Source of the DNA: Rhodospirillaceae bacterium
GTDB lineage: Bacteria; Pseudomonadota; Alphaproteobacteria; Rhodospirillales; Casp-alpha2
DNA length: 49,251 bases
Direction of reading: 5' to 3'
NCBI GenBank assembly: GCA_002706405.1
Contig: PALN01000092.1
Coordinates: 1-49,251, forward strand
Below the pieces are notes generated by a model. The model worked only from the letters and a program-made list of their open reading frames with translations. It did no database searches and was not told the origin of the DNA. The position numbers and the translations under genes are program-made. Of the stretch, positions 10,907 through 20,101 are shown piece after piece. Every line of letters starts with the position of its first letter. Within the stretch, counting starts at the first letter, position 1.

Positions 10907-11532
10907 CCGCCAAGAAACATCTGAGTGTCGCCAATGTGGCCGCGAACGCGGCAAAGACGCAAAGCGGCAAGCCGTCTCGCGCCGAGGCCGAACAGGCCGT
11001 GCGCACGCTGATCCGCTGGGCCGGCGACGACCCCACCCGCGAAGGCCTGATCGACACGCCCAAGCGGGTCGCCAGCGCCTATGAAGAATTTTTCGCGGGC
11101 TACGACGCCGATCCGGTGGAAATCCTGCAGCGCACGTTCGAGGAAACGGACGGCTACGACGAAATCGTCGTTCTGAAGGACATTCGCCTGGAAAGCCATT
11201 GCGAGCATCACATGGTGCCGATCATCGGCGTGGCCCATGTCGCCTATTTGCCGCATCGCCGGGTCGTCGGCATTTCCAAGCTGGCACGGGTCGTCGAGGC
11301 CTATGCCAAGCGCCTGCAGATTCAGGAAAAGATGACCGCCCAGGTGGCCAATGCCATCCACGACGTGCTGGAGCCCAAGGGTGTCGCCGTCGTGATCGAG
11401 GCCGCCCACCAGTGCATGACCACGCGCGGCGTCTCGAAGCCGGGCGTGACCATGGTGACCTCGCGCATGCTGGGAGCATTCCGCGACGACCCGACGACGC
11501 GCCGCGAATTTCTGGCCATGATCGGGCATTAA
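10903..11532 (+). CDS. folE: GTP cyclohydrolase I
   Basis: This 209-residue enzyme makes 7,8-dihydroneopterin triphosphate from GTP, the first step to folate and, in bacteria with queuosine, to 7-deazaguanines. The zinc ligands are visible: the Cys and His of SHCEHHMVP and the later Cys of [21 protein letters not shown] and [10 protein letters not shown] are conserved. It is a type IA enzyme. The start is GTG 10903 with only a weak ribosome signal, so translation may be coupled to the tiny upstream frame that ends on it. Confidence 0.95.
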   Translation: MTAKKHLSVANVAANAAKTQSGKPSRAEAEQAVRTLIRWAGDDPTREGLIDTPKRVASAYEEFFAGYDADPVEILQRTFEETDGYDEIVVLKDIRLESHCEHHMVPIIGVAHVAYLPHRRVVGISKLARVVEAYAKRLQIQEKMTAQVANAIHDVLEPKGVAVVIEAAHQCMTTRGVSKPGVTMVTSRMLGAFRDDPTTRREFLAMIGH

Positions 11533-11631
11533 CGCCCGAGGGCGAACCAGGCCGTCACATCAGCGGTTAGTTCCTTCTTTACCCGAAATGCTCTAAACCT
11601 CGTGCCAACGGGGATAGAACGAGGCATGGGC

Positions 11632-13080
11632 ATGGATTTCCGCCCCATCTTGATGATCGTGGGCACGTTGCTGGCGACGTTGGCGCTGGTCATGTGCGTA
11701 CCGGCGGTGGTCGACGCGTTTCTCGGCAATCCGGACTGGGAAGTATTCGCCGCCTCTGCCGGCGTGACCCTGTTCCTGGGCGTCGCCATGGCGCTGACGG
11801 CGACGACGGGCGGCGTGCGCTCCCTGTCCGTGCGCCAGGCCTTCCTCATGACGACCCTGACCTGGGTCGCCCTGACCGTGTTCGCGTCCTTTCCCTTCAT
11901 GTTTTCGGAACGGGACCTCAGCTTCACCGACGCCTTTTTCGAGGCCATGTCGGGGTTGACCACCACGGGCTCGACCATCCTGACCGATCTCGACAGCCTG
12001 CCGCCCGGCATTCTGTTGTGGCGCTCCTTGCTGCAATGGCTCGGCGGCATCGGGATCATCGTCATGGCGATCGCCATCCTGCCCATGCTGAAGGTCGGCG
12101 GCATGCAGTTGTTCCGCATGGAATCCTCGGATCAATCGCCTGAAAAAGCCCTGCCCCGCGCGGCCCAGATCGCCAGCACCATCGGCATCATCTACCTGTT
12201 CCTGACCATGGTCTGGGCGGGGGCGTTCTGGCTGGCGGGTATGAGCGGGTTCGACGCCGTGGCCCATGCCATGACCACCATCGCCACGGGCGGGTTCTCG
12301 ACCCATGATGATTCCATGGGCCACTTCAACCATGCCGCCATCGACTACATCGCGTCGGCGGGCATGGTCATCGGTGCCTTGCCGTTCATTCTGTATGTTC
12401 GGTTTCTGCAAGGCCAGTTCATGGCCCTGCCCCGCGACCCCCAGGTTCAGTGGTTTCTGACCACGGTCTTCGCCGTCGTGGTGGTGACCGCCGTGTGGCT
12501 GTGGCTGGAACAGGACAAGCATCCGGCGGATGCACTCCGGCTCGCGACCTTCAACATCATTTCGATCATCACCGGCACCGGCTTCGCCACGGACGATTTT
12601 TCCCTATGGGGACATTTCGCCCTGCCGATCTTCTTCTTCATCATGTTCATCGGCGGCTGCGCCGGATCGACGACCTGCGGCATCAAGGTGTTCCGCTTCC
12701 AGATTCTCTATGCCGCCTGCCGCACACAGCTGCGCCATCTGCTGCATCCCCACGGCGTGTTCATTCCCTATTACAACAAGCAGCCGATTTCGGACGAGGT
12801 CATCATTTCCGTGCTGTCATTCTTCTTCGTCTGGTTCCTGTGTTTCACGGTGCTGGCGTTGGGGCTGGGCTTCCTCGGGCTGGATTTCGTGACCGCCTTC
12901 TCCTCCGCCGCCACGGCGATCGCCAACGTCGGCCCGGCATTGGGCGAAACCGGCCCGGCGACGACCTTCTCCGAATTGCACGACGGCGCGAAATGGCTGA
13001 TGGCCATCGGCATGCTGCTGGGCCGGCTGGAATTGTTCACGGTGATCGTGCTGTTCACCCGCGCGTTCTGGCGGAACTAG
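11632..13080 (+). CDS. trkH: Trk-type potassium uptake protein TrkH
   Basis: This 482-residue membrane protein is the pore subunit of the Trk K+ transporter. Four pore loops with filter glycines can be read: SGLTTTGSTIL, TTIATGGFSTHDD, ISIITGTGFATDD and ATAIANVGPALG. About ten transmembrane segments surround them. ATG 11632 is preferred because AACGAGG lies seven bases upstream; ATG 11626 and GTG 11602 are alternatives. The usual E. coli length is 483. No trkA is in the window. It converges with, and overlaps by 4 nt, the minus-strand LuxR-like gene. Confidence 0.93.
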   Translation: MDFRPILMIVGTLLATLALVMCVPAVVDAFLGNPDWEVFAASAGVTLFLGVAMALTATTGGVRSLSVRQAFLMTTLTWVALTVFASFPFMFSERDLSFTDAFFEAMSGLTTTGSTILTDLDSLPPGILLWRSLLQWLGGIGIIVMAIAILPMLKVGGMQLFRMESSDQSPEKALPRAAQIASTIGIIYLFLTMVWAGAFWLAGMSGFDAVAHAMTTIATGGFSTHDDSMGHFNHAAIDYIASAGMVIGALPFILYVRFLQGQFMALPRDPQVQWFLTTVFAVVVVTAVWLWLEQDKHPADALRLATFNIISIITGTGFATDDFSLWGHFALPIFFFIMFIGGCAGSTTCGIKVFRFQILYAACRTQLRHLLHPHGVFIPYYNKQPISDEVIISVLSFFFVWFLCFTVLALGLGFLGLDFVTAFSSAATAIANVGPALGETGPATTFSELHDGAKWLMAIGMLLGRLELFTVIVLFTRAFWRN

Positions 13081-13622
13081 GCCGCCGCGGCATCCCCGCC
13101 GTTACCGGCGATGATCGGCGTCGCCAGAAGATCGTCAATAAACAGGGAAACGAACTGGGGCCGGCTGGTCACCCCCGCCTTGGCGTAAATTCGCGTCAAC
13201 TGAGCACGCACCGTGCCATCGGCGGTGCCCCGGATGGACGACATCTCCGCGACGTCAAAACCCTTGAGCGCCAGCATCGCGACCTCTGATTCGGCAGTGG
13301 TCAGATGCCAATCCTCGAACCGCGCCTTGATCAGGGTGGCGAACGCCCCCGACGCGGCCGAGGCGGCATCCTCGGCCCGCCGGTTGCGCTCCATGGTGCG
13401 GCGCATCTCATATCCACCCAGGACGACGCCGAGGAACAGGGCGACCGCCACGGCGCTTTCGAACAGCGCATGCGGCGTGGCGCCGCCAAGCCGGATATCC
13501 TCGAACACGTCACCGACGAAGAACACCGCGCACAACACCTGGATGGTCAGCAGGACAGTCAGCAAGGCCGCGCGTCTGTTGCCGCGCCGCCGCGCCAGTC
13601 GGGAGGGTGTTTCCTCGCTCAT
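13077..13622 (-). CDS. Membrane-anchored LuxR-type DNA-binding protein
   Basis: The 181-residue protein has two transmembrane helices near residues 18-38 and 55-72, a short linker, and a C-terminal LuxR/FixJ-type helix-turn-helix around residues 105-165 (LTTAESEVAMLALKGF, then the recognition helix near GTVRAQLTRIYAKAGV). There is no receiver or ligand domain, so the sensor must be the membrane part or a partner. It overlaps the cytochrome b561-like gene by 4 nt and is third in that operon. An oxygen- or redox-linked one-component regulator is a reasonable inference. Confidence 0.8.
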   Translation of the reverse strand: MSEETPSRLARRRGNRRAALLTVLLTIQVLCAVFFVGDVFEDIRLGGATPHALFESAVAVALFLGVVLGGYEMRRTMERNRRAEDAASAASGAFATLIKARFEDWHLTTAESEVAMLALKGFDVAEMSSIRGTADGTVRAQLTRIYAKAGVTSRPQFVSLFIDDLLATPIIAGNGGDAAAA

Positions 13623-14248
13623 TCGCCCGCTTGCCGGTCCTTGCCGCCCTTGACCATGGCGCGGATCAGGTTGACCCCCGACAGCCGGGATTCCAGAAGC
13701 ACCCCGCCGACATGGACCACGGCCAAGAACAGCAGCGTGTTGGCGGCCAATTCGTGGATGTCCTCGATCAACTCGCTGCCGCCACGATGGCCTTCGTATT
13801 CCCGGAACAGGGCGGTGAAGCTATCGCCCGACATGCCGTAGGACGACGGAAAAGGGTCGCTTGCCATCACCACACCGGTCGCGACGACGACGATCAGGGT
13901 CCCCCACAAGGCATAGACCATCAGGGCGCCCAGTGGGTTGTGGGAGCGGTAGGTCCGGTGACGCCCGGCCAGCAGGTCGGACAGGTGCGCCTTGGCCGCG
14001 GCAAGGCTCGGCGGAAACGACGTAAAGCGCGCATCTTCCGTGCCGATCAGGCCCCAGATCAGGCGGAGCACCAGAAAGCTGATGGCGGCATAGCCGACCC
14101 AGATATGGATCAGCGACTCGTCCTCGACGACAAAGCCGTTGAGCACCACCGCCAGGGCGATCCCCCAATGGGTCAGGCGGACCACCGGGTCCCAGGCCGG
14201 CGCGGTCGGCACGCTCGCCTCTCCCGCCCCTGTGTATTTTTCAGGCAT
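13619..14248 (-). CDS. Cytochrome b561-family membrane cytochrome
   Basis: The 209-residue protein has four predicted transmembrane helices with histidines placed as heme b ligands: RLTHWGIA, LIHIWVGYA, DIHELAAN and VVHVGGV. This is the pattern of the prokaryotic b561 / Ni-Fe hydrogenase b-type cytochrome family, which moves electrons between quinol and a periplasmic partner. No hydrogenase or dehydrogenase gene is adjacent. The start overlaps the PepSY stop by one base (TGATG) and its end overlaps the LuxR-like gene. Confidence 0.85.
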   Translation of the reverse strand: MPEKYTGAGEASVPTAPAWDPVVRLTHWGIALAVVLNGFVVEDESLIHIWVGYAAISFLVLRLIWGLIGTEDARFTSFPPSLAAAKAHLSDLLAGRHRTYRSHNPLGALMVYALWGTLIVVVATGVVMASDPFPSSYGMSGDSFTALFREYEGHRGGSELIEDIHELAANTLLFLAVVHVGGVLLESRLSGVNLIRAMVKGGKDRQAGE

Positions 14249-14511
14249 CAGTCGTCGGTCTTCACGCGGGTGATCTTTCCGGTCTTGGTATCGATCTTCA
14301 TTTCCCAGCGTCGGCCGTCCTTCGATACCTTGACCTCAATGCGGTCGTGTTCCCGTTCGAATTCGATCACGTCGTAACCCTGATCCGCCAGGGTCGTGAC
14401 GATGGTCTTGGCGTCCGTTCCCAGGGTCGTCCCGGGCATGAGGTCGGCGGCCAAGGCCGCGCCGGTGAAAAGCACGCTGAAGGCGGTGGACAGCATCAAT
14501 TTGCGCATCAT
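14248..14511 (-). CDS. Periplasmic PepSY-domain protein
   Basis: The 87-residue product has a signal peptide (MMRKLMLSTAFSVLFTGAALA) followed by one PepSY-like domain (QGYDVIEFEREHDRIEVKV, then DTKTGKITRVKTDD). Small exported PepSY proteins are often encoded with membrane cytochromes. ATG 14511 is chosen because AAGGAA lies nine bases upstream and the signal peptide begins there; the open frame up to 14562 adds an implausible leader. It is the first gene of the PepSY-b561-LuxR operon. Confidence 0.8.
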   Translation of the reverse strand: MMRKLMLSTAFSVLFTGAALAADLMPGTTLGTDAKTIVTTLADQGYDVIEFEREHDRIEVKVSKDGRRWEMKIDTKTGKITRVKTDD

Positions 14512-14675
14512 TTTGTCGGTATTCCTTCCGTTGGAGGGGCAAGCGGGCGGGTCCCGCGCCATCGCATGGAATATGTGCCCGCCTTGCGACGATCTCGAGG
14601 GGAGGCGCGCTTACACCGAGGCACATAAGCGCCTGCGTACGGTCGAAACCCTAGGGTCGGCAGCGAAATTTGACG

Positions 14676-14689
14676 ATGATTTGGATCAA
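14676..14689 (-). promoter_or_regulatory. FNR/Anr-like box upstream of the PepSY operon
   Basis: On the minus strand the site reads TTGAT-CCAA-ATCAT, one mismatch from TTGAT-N4-ATCAA. It is about 165 bp ahead of the PepSY start. A class II layout would put the -10 at 14653-14648, where only TAGGGT is found, so the promoter match is weak. Confidence 0.35.
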
Positions 14690-14736
14690 CATGAGCGCCA
14701 CAGCCCTTTGGGAAAGAGCCCGCCTGGCAGACGGCA

Positions 14737-15327
14737 CTACTGCTGGGCGATCACGGCGAGGGCGACGACCGCCAGCATGGACAGCGCCATGGCGACGTTG
14801 ATGGCGAACTGGGCCCGTTTCGGCAAGTCCAGGCGATGCAGGGTCACGCCGGCCCACAGCCACAGGAAATGGATGCAGACCCAAATCGCGTTCATGATCG
14901 CGAACTTGATCACCAGTTCCATGGCCAGATTCTCCGGCATGAACGCGAAGCCCGAGAAAAAAGCCGTGTTCACGGCATAGGCCTTGGGGTTGATGGCCTG
15001 CAGCATGAGGCCGCCGACGATGCCGGGCGCGGACTGGCGCTGGATGAAGGCGATCTTCGATCCGGCGAAGGCGATGCGCAAGGCTAGATAGAAAAGATAG
15101 GCGGCGGAAGCATAGAGCAGCACCGTGCGCACCTCGGGCACCGCCAAGACGGCGGCGGCCAGGCCCGAGACCACGGCCAGGGCAACGATATTGGTGCCCA
15201 GGAACAAGCCGATCATGTAACGCCGCCCCTGAGCGAAGCCGAATCCAGAGCCGACCCCAGCCAAGGACAACACGCCGGGCCCCGGCGTGATGAACAGGAA
15301 AAAACAGGCAGCGGCAAACGTCAGCAT
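14737..15327 (-). CDS. LysE family amino-acid exporter
   Basis: This 196-residue membrane protein of the LysE/RhtB family has about six helices and the family signature FFLFITPGPGVLSL at the N-terminus, then a conserved NPKAY stretch (LMLQAINPKAYAVNTAFF) near the middle. Members export amino acids or their analogues, driven by the proton gradient. The substrate cannot be told. The start at 15327 has a GGAAGA ribosome site. Confidence 0.9.
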   Translation of the reverse strand: MLTFAAACFFLFITPGPGVLSLAGVGSGFGFAQGRRYMIGLFLGTNIVALAVVSGLAAAVLAVPEVRTVLLYASAAYLFYLALRIAFAGSKIAFIQRQSAPGIVGGLMLQAINPKAYAVNTAFFSGFAFMPENLAMELVIKFAIMNAIWVCIHFLWLWAGVTLHRLDLPKRAQFAINVAMALSMLAVVALAVIAQQ

Positions 15328-15387
15328 GGGGGTCTTCCGGCAACGGTAAAACGATGTGTTCAGGGATTACGAATGCGCACCGGACGG

Positions 15388-15411
15388 CCGCACCCTGGAA
15401 ACAGGGTGCGG
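15388..15411. repeat. 10-bp perfect hairpin with GAAA tetraloop
   Basis: CCGCACCCTG (15388-15397) and CAGGGTGCGG (15402-15411) pair perfectly around GAAA in the plus sense. It lies between the lipoprotein stop and the LysE start, both on the minus strand. No T-run follows on either strand. It may be a U-less terminator, an mRNA-stabilising hairpin, or a plus-strand RNA element. Confidence 0.45.
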
Positions 15412-15447
15412 AGCCCGCCTTGCCGGGTCAAGCCCTAGAGGTATCGG

Positions 15448-16044
15448 TCAGCGCATCCAGTTGCCGAGGAACCGGCGCATGTTGGCTTCCATTTCGCGAT
15501 CGAAGTCCTTGAGCGCCGCTTCCATCATGGCGAACCAGGTCTTGTTCAGATCATTCAGGCTGGCGTCCTCGGGCACGGTCTGGTTGCGGGTGGCGCGCGC
15601 CGCCGCGTGGCCGACGCGCTGCCCCTGGGGATCGATGATTTCGATGATGGCTGACATTTCCAGGTCGTAGCGGGCGGCCTGGTCGGTCGTAAAGGCGCCC
15701 TTGATGCCTTCGGTGCGCGGCAGGTTGATCTCGACGACTTCCGCCCGTTCGATGGTCAGACGCGCGACCATGCCCGTGCCCCCGCCCGCGGCCTTCAGCC
15801 GGTCACGGCCCCAGATCGCCATCGCCTTGGCCGGCGGCGTCCGCATCTTGTGTTCCACATTGGGCGGCGCCAGGGGCGCCTTGTGAACATCGACGACCTC
15901 GATCCGGTCGACGGCAAGGTTCAAGGCCGGCGCGTGCTGGAAGGTGATTTCCGGCAGATTGACGCTGGGGTCCGGCGTGGTGCAGCCGCCCACCGCCAGA
16001 AGTCCGGCGACAAGGGCGGTGGTCAGCGTTTTCGAAAAGATCAT
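15448..16044 (-). CDS. Lipoprotein of unknown function
   Basis: The 198-residue protein has a lipobox, LAVGGC, at residues 16-21, so it should be lipidated at C21. The mature part has a mixed alpha/beta look, with IERAEVVEINLPRTEGIKG and a conserved-looking AARYDLEMSAIIEIIDPQG strand pair. It ends in a helix rich in charged residues. I do not recognise the family. It follows hslO in the same direction after a 116-bp gap and may be part of that transcript. Confidence 0.72.
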   Translation of the reverse strand: MIFSKTLTTALVAGLLAVGGCTTPDPSVNLPEITFQHAPALNLAVDRIEVVDVHKAPLAPPNVEHKMRTPPAKAMAIWGRDRLKAAGGGTGMVARLTIERAEVVEINLPRTEGIKGAFTTDQAARYDLEMSAIIEIIDPQGQRVGHAAARATRNQTVPEDASLNDLNKTWFAMMEAALKDFDREMEANMRRFLGNWMR

Positions 16045-16160
16045 CTGTCGTCGTTTCCTCGCTCCAGTGGGTCCCGGCGGCGACCATACTGGGCATGGCC
16101 TGTGTCAGGATCAAGGCATGGGGTCGAATAATCCGCATCGCGCCGCGTAACCCGGCGGCG

Positions 16161-17081
16161 TCACTCCTGGTAAAGGGCGCCGACCTGTTCCGGGCCGAAG
16201 ACATAATCCGTGCCGCAGAATTCGCAGGTTACCGTAACCTTGCCGTCCTCCGCCATGTCCTCGATCTCAGCCTGCGGGAAAGACCGCAGCGTGTTCGCGA
16301 CCTTTTCCCGGGAACAGCGGCAGGTCTGTTCCACGGCGCGGCCGTCGGTCACCCGCACACCGTCCTGATGATACAGACGGTACAGCAGCCGGTCCGTCGT
16401 TATCGCCGGGTCGAGCAGTTCGCCGGACGACAGGCTGCTCATCAAAATCACCGCCCGGCGCCAGTCCTCTTCGGCCGCGTCCTTGTCCGCGCCGCGCCTG
16501 CCCGGAAGGCGCTGTACCATGATCGCCCCGGCAACCAGGGGGTCCGCGTCGGAGGCCAGCAGGATCGCGGTTTCCAGTTGTTCGGATTGGCGGAAGTAGT
16601 CATGGGCGCAGTCGGCCAGGGTCGCCCCGGTCAGCTCGGTGATGCCTTGATAACGTTCCGTGTCCGGCCCCTGATCGACCGTGAAGGCAAGATAACCGGA
16701 ACCGAGCAACGCCGGCACCGGTGCTCCCTGGCTGCCCGACGCGTCGATTTCCGCCAGACGGTCCGCGTCATAGCGGGCATAGCTGCGCACGCCCCCGGCA
16801 GAGGTCACATCCGCCATGACCAGGCCGACCGGTCCGTTGCCCTGAACCTGCAAGGTGAACACGCCGTCGAACTTGAGCACGCTCGACAATGTCACTGCCA
16901 GCACCACGACCTGCGACAACAGGTCGGCCACGGCCGGCGGATAGCTGTGCGGCGCGACCAGCCGGTCAAGCACGGGGCCGAGACGCACGACACGCCCGTT
17001 GACGCCCAAGGCATCCACGTGGAACGGCTGAATCATGTCGTCGAGGGAAAGGGGCGCGTCAGGCATTTTCTTGGTCGGCAT
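16161..17081 (-). CDS. hslO: Redox-regulated chaperone Hsp33
   Basis: This is a 306-residue Hsp33 holdase, activated when oxidation releases zinc from its C-terminal domain. The switch cysteines are CRC (in QTCRCSREK) and, about 30 residues on, CEFC (in VTCEFCGTDY), giving the required CxC and CxxC pairs. GAAGP-like substrate-domain features include the GNGPVGLVMAD stretch. The start is uncertain: ATG 17081 overlaps the GNAT gene by 23 nt, while ATG 17066 overlaps by 8. Linkage to argD-argF is, as I recall, common in this order. Confidence 0.93.
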   Translation of the reverse strand: MPTKKMPDAPLSLDDMIQPFHVDALGVNGRVVRLGPVLDRLVAPHSYPPAVADLLSQVVVLAVTLSSVLKFDGVFTLQVQGNGPVGLVMADVTSAGGVRSYARYDADRLAEIDASGSQGAPVPALLGSGYLAFTVDQGPDTERYQGITELTGATLADCAHDYFRQSEQLETAILLASDADPLVAGAIMVQRLPGRRGADKDAAEEDWRRAVILMSSLSSGELLDPAITTDRLLYRLYHQDGVRVTDGRAVEQTCRCSREKVANTLRSFPQAEIEDMAEDGKVTVTCEFCGTDYVFGPEQVGALYQE

Positions 17082-17865
17082 TCTGTGGGGCGGCCTGTGT
17101 CTGTGTTCGATAATAGTAAGTATGCGCGGCTTGGAAACCGGCCAAGTGATAAAGTGCCATGGCGGGCGCATTGTCCGTTTCCACCTGCAGGAACAGGCGG
17201 CGGTCACGGTTCTTGTCGGCGGCCCAGGCCGCAAGGGCCGCCAGCACCCGCGCCCCATGGCCCCGCCGGCGATAGCCGCCCCGCGTCGCCATGCACAGGA
17301 TCAACGCCCAATCGTCGCGGATCACGGTGGCGCCCGCGGCGACCGGCTCCGCGCCGTCGTCGAGCACGGCATAGGCGCGCGGCGTCGGCAGACCCTCGGC
17401 CAGGCGGCAGCGCAAACCGCGTTCGCGGCCTTCCGCCAAGCCGGCGCCATAAACCTGAAACCAGCCCGTATTGGGGCCGGAGAACAGGCGCGCGCGATAC
17501 CGCGGGTCGGACTTATCCGCCAAATTCGCCACGACGGCGGAAGCATCCGCGGTCATGACCAGGGTGCGCGCCTCAATCCCGTATCCGCGGCGTTCCAGTT
17601 CCGCATCCAGGCCGCGCGGCTGAACGGCGCCGGAAATCTGGAACCGGCAGGGCAGACCGCGCTGACGATAGAACTTTTCCGCCGCGTCGACACGCAGGTC
17701 CAGCGCGCTGTCCCCGGATTCCTCGAGCGCCAACACGGAATTGGCGCGCCGCGACACCCCTTCGGAAAACCGCAACAGCCAGCCTTCCAGGATGCCCTGG
17801 CTGAACGGCGGCCAACAGTCGGCCGCACGGCGGTCCAGGTCCCGGATGCTCTCTTCATCGAACAT
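17059..17865 (-). CDS. GNAT family acetyltransferase
   Basis: The 268-residue protein has a C-terminal GNAT domain with the acetyl-CoA pyrophosphate loop RRRGHGARV near residues 210-220 and LFLQVETDNAPAMALYHLAGF as the beta5-alpha4 region. The N-terminal half (ADCWPPFSQGILEGWLLRFS) resembles two-domain GNATs with a degenerate first repeat. ATG 17865 is preferred because AAGGTG lies six bases upstream; GTG 17874 is possible. It sits between argF and hslO, 35 bp after argF, so it is probably in the arginine operon. A role on an arginine intermediate is possible but not shown. Confidence 0.82.
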   Translation of the reverse strand: MFDEESIRDLDRRAADCWPPFSQGILEGWLLRFSEGVSRRANSVLALEESGDSALDLRVDAAEKFYRQRGLPCRFQISGAVQPRGLDAELERRGYGIEARTLVMTADASAVVANLADKSDPRYRARLFSGPNTGWFQVYGAGLAEGRERGLRCRLAEGLPTPRAYAVLDDGAEPVAAGATVIRDDWALILCMATRGGYRRRGHGARVLAALAAWAADKNRDRRLFLQVETDNAPAMALYHLAGFQAAHTYYYRTQTQAAPQNADQENA

Positions 17866-17900
17866 GAGGAGCACCTTTTACCATCATTCGAGAAAGTCGG

Positions 17901-18818
17901 TCAGACGTCGCCCAGACACCAGGCCAGAATGCCCTTCTGCGCATGCAGGCGATTTTCGGCCTCGTCCCAGATCACGGACTGGGGTCCGTCGATCACCGAT
18001 TCCGTCACTTCCTCGCCGCGATGCGCCGGCAGGCAGTGCATGAACAGGGCGTCGGCGGCGGCCTGGCGCATCAGGTCGTCATCCACGCGGTAGGGCAGCA
18101 GCAGGTTATGACGCGCCCCCGCGTCGGCGTCGCCCATGGACACCCAGGTATCCGTGACCACGAGATCGGCCCCGGCGACGGCCTCGGCGGCGTCCTGAGT
18201 CAGGCTGATCTGCCCCCCCTCACCCTGGGCCTTCTCGATCAGTTCCGGTGCCGGCGACAGCGGCTCCGGGCAGGCCAGACGCAACTGATAGCCGAACCGG
18301 GCGGCGCCGTGGATCCACGACGCGGCGACATTGTTGCCGTCGCCGGCCCAGGCCACAATGCGCCCCCTGATGTCGCCCCGGTGTTCCTCGTAGGTCATGA
18401 TATCGGCCATGATCTGGCATGGGTGCGAGGCATCAGTCAGGCCGTTGATCACCGGCACGGTGGCGTATTCGGCCAGATCGTGCAGCTTCTGCGGATCGTC
18501 CGTGCGAATCATGATGACATCGCAATAGCGCGACAGCACGCGCGCCGTATCGGCCACGGTCTCACCGCGGCCAAGCTGCGATTCACTGCCCGACAACACG
18601 ACGGCGCGGCCGCCCAACTGCTGGATCGCGACCTCGAACGAAACACGGGTACGGGTCGACGGCTTTTCGAAAATCATGACCAACGTCTTGCCGGCCAGCG
18701 GCGGCGTTGCCGAGGCCGCCGCCCCGCCCTTTTTCATCGCGGCGGCGCGGTCGAGAATGCGGCGAAGGGTGCCCGCGTCGGTCCCGTCGATATCAAGGAA
18801 ATGGCGAAGCGCGCTCAT
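17901..18818 (-). CDS. argF: Ornithine carbamoyltransferase, anabolic
   Basis: The 305-residue enzyme forms citrulline from ornithine and carbamoyl phosphate. The carbamoyl-phosphate loop S54-T-R-T-R58, the [16 protein letters not shown] stretch, the HPCQ-type motif SHPCQIMAD, the ornithine-site DTWVSMGD (the SMG loop) and HCLPAHRG near residue 268 are all present. ATG 18818 overlaps the argD stop by 4 nt, so the two are translationally coupled. Confidence 0.96.
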   Translation of the reverse strand: MSALRHFLDIDGTDAGTLRRILDRAAAMKKGGAAASATPPLAGKTLVMIFEKPSTRTRVSFEVAIQQLGGRAVVLSGSESQLGRGETVADTARVLSRYCDVIMIRTDDPQKLHDLAEYATVPVINGLTDASHPCQIMADIMTYEEHRGDIRGRIVAWAGDGNNVAASWIHGAARFGYQLRLACPEPLSPAPELIEKAQGEGGQISLTQDAAEAVAGADLVVTDTWVSMGDADAGARHNLLLPYRVDDDLMRQAAADALFMHCLPAHRGEEVTESVIDGPQSVIWDEAENRLHAQKGILAWCLGDV

Positions 18819-20011
18819 CCCGTCTTCTCCTTGGCCATGTCGGCCGCGATATCGGCGCAGCTTTTGTCCAGGGCCTGGACCGCCTCGTCGATATGGCTTT
18901 CCTCGAGAATCATCGGCGGCAGCATGCGCACGACGTTATCGCCCGCCGGCACCGTCAGCACGCCGTTGTCGATCATCTTACCGACCAGGACGCTGTTTTC
19001 CACGGCGCACCGCATGCCGACCATCAGGCCTTGGCCGCGCACATCGGTCAGCACGGTCGGGTGTTTGGCGACGACGGCGCCCAGCCGGTCCCACAGCAGG
19101 CGGGCCATCTTATCGACCCGGGGCAGGAAGCCGGGCGCCAAGACCACGTCCAGCATGGCGCCGACCGCCGCCATGGCAAGCGGCGTGCCGCCGAAGGTCG
19201 ACCCGTGGCTGCCCGGCGTCATGGCCTTGGCGGCGGCCTCGGTCGCCAGCACGGCGCCGACGGGGAACCCGCCGCCCAGGCCCTTGGCCGTGGCCAGGAT
19301 GTCCGGGGTCACGCCGGCCCATTCATGGGCGAACAGCTTGCCCGTACGGCCGTTGCCGGTCTGCACCTCGTCCAGCACCATGAGGATGCCGAACTCGTCG
19401 CACATCTCGCGCACGCCCTTGAGGAAGCCCGGCGACGGCGCCTTGATGCCGCCTTCGCCCTGTACCGGCTCGACCAGGATCGCCGCCGTCTGGTCGGTGA
19501 TCGCGGCCCGCATGGCGTTCAGATTGTCGAACGGCACATGGTCGAAGCCTTCCGGCATGGGGCCGAAACCTTCGCGGTGCTTTTCGTTGGACCCGGCGGC
19601 CAGATCGGTCAGGGACCGCCCGTGGAACGAGCCGTCGCAGCTGATGATGCGATAGCGTTCCGGATGCCCGGCGCCATGATGATAGCGCCGCGCCATCTTG
19701 ATCGCGGCCTCGACGGCTTCGGCGCCCGAGTTGTTGAAGAACACGGTATCGGCGAAGGAGTTGGCGACCAGCATGTCGGCGACCCGTTCCTGCCCGGCGA
19801 TGCGGTACAGGTTCGAGACATGCCACAGGGTGTTCGCCTGTTCGGTAAGGGCGGCGACCAGTTTGGGATGGCAGTGGCCGAGCGAATTGACAGCGATCCC
19901 CGATCCCATGTCGAGGAATCGTCGGCCGTCATCTGCCCAGACGTACATGCCCTCACCCTTTACCAGGGCGAAAGCGGTCCGCGCGTAAGTCGGCATGACG
20001 GCGCTGATCAT
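18815..20011 (-). CDS. argD: Acetylornithine aminotransferase
   Basis: This is a 398-residue class III aminotransferase that converts N-acetylglutamate semialdehyde to N-acetylornithine; many also act in lysine synthesis. The PLP lysine is K243 in [10 protein letters not shown]. The cofactor and substrate region [12 protein letters not shown], the [13 protein letters not shown] stretch and [13 protein letters not shown] are intact. The start at 20011 has AAAGGAGAG as ribosome site. It heads the operon argD-argF-GNAT-hslO, with a promoter at 20102-20130 and an attenuator-like hairpin in between. Confidence 0.95.
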   Translation of the reverse strand: MISAVMPTYARTAFALVKGEGMYVWADDGRRFLDMGSGIAVNSLGHCHPKLVAALTEQANTLWHVSNLYRIAGQERVADMLVANSFADTVFFNNSGAEAVEAAIKMARRYHHGAGHPERYRIISCDGSFHGRSLTDLAAGSNEKHREGFGPMPEGFDHVPFDNLNAMRAAITDQTAAILVEPVQGEGGIKAPSPGFLKGVREMCDEFGILMVLDEVQTGNGRTGKLFAHEWAGVTPDILATAKGLGGGFPVGAVLATEAAAKAMTPGSHGSTFGGTPLAMAAVGAMLDVVLAPGFLPRVDKMARLLWDRLGAVVAKHPTVLTDVRGQGLMVGMRCAVENSVLVGKMIDNGVLTVPAGDNVVRMLPPMILEESHIDEAVQALDKSCADIAADMAKEKTG

Positions 20012-20044
20012 TTCGCTCTCCTTTGGCTCAATGTGTCAAAACGG

Positions 20045-20071
20045 AAAAAAGCCCCCGATTTGCAGGAGCTT
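20045..20071 (-). terminator. Attenuator-like hairpin in the argD leader
   Basis: In the minus sense AAGCTCC (20071-20065) pairs with GGGGCTT (20055-20049), with one G-T pair and a 9-nt loop, and runs into six T residues. It lies between the argD promoter and the argD ribosome site. The upstream permease gene already has its own terminator, so premature termination of the argD transcript is the likely purpose. I found no leader peptide. Confidence 0.55.
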
Positions 20072-20101
20072 AAACCGTCTTCCTTACCAGGAAAGCCGCC
20101 G

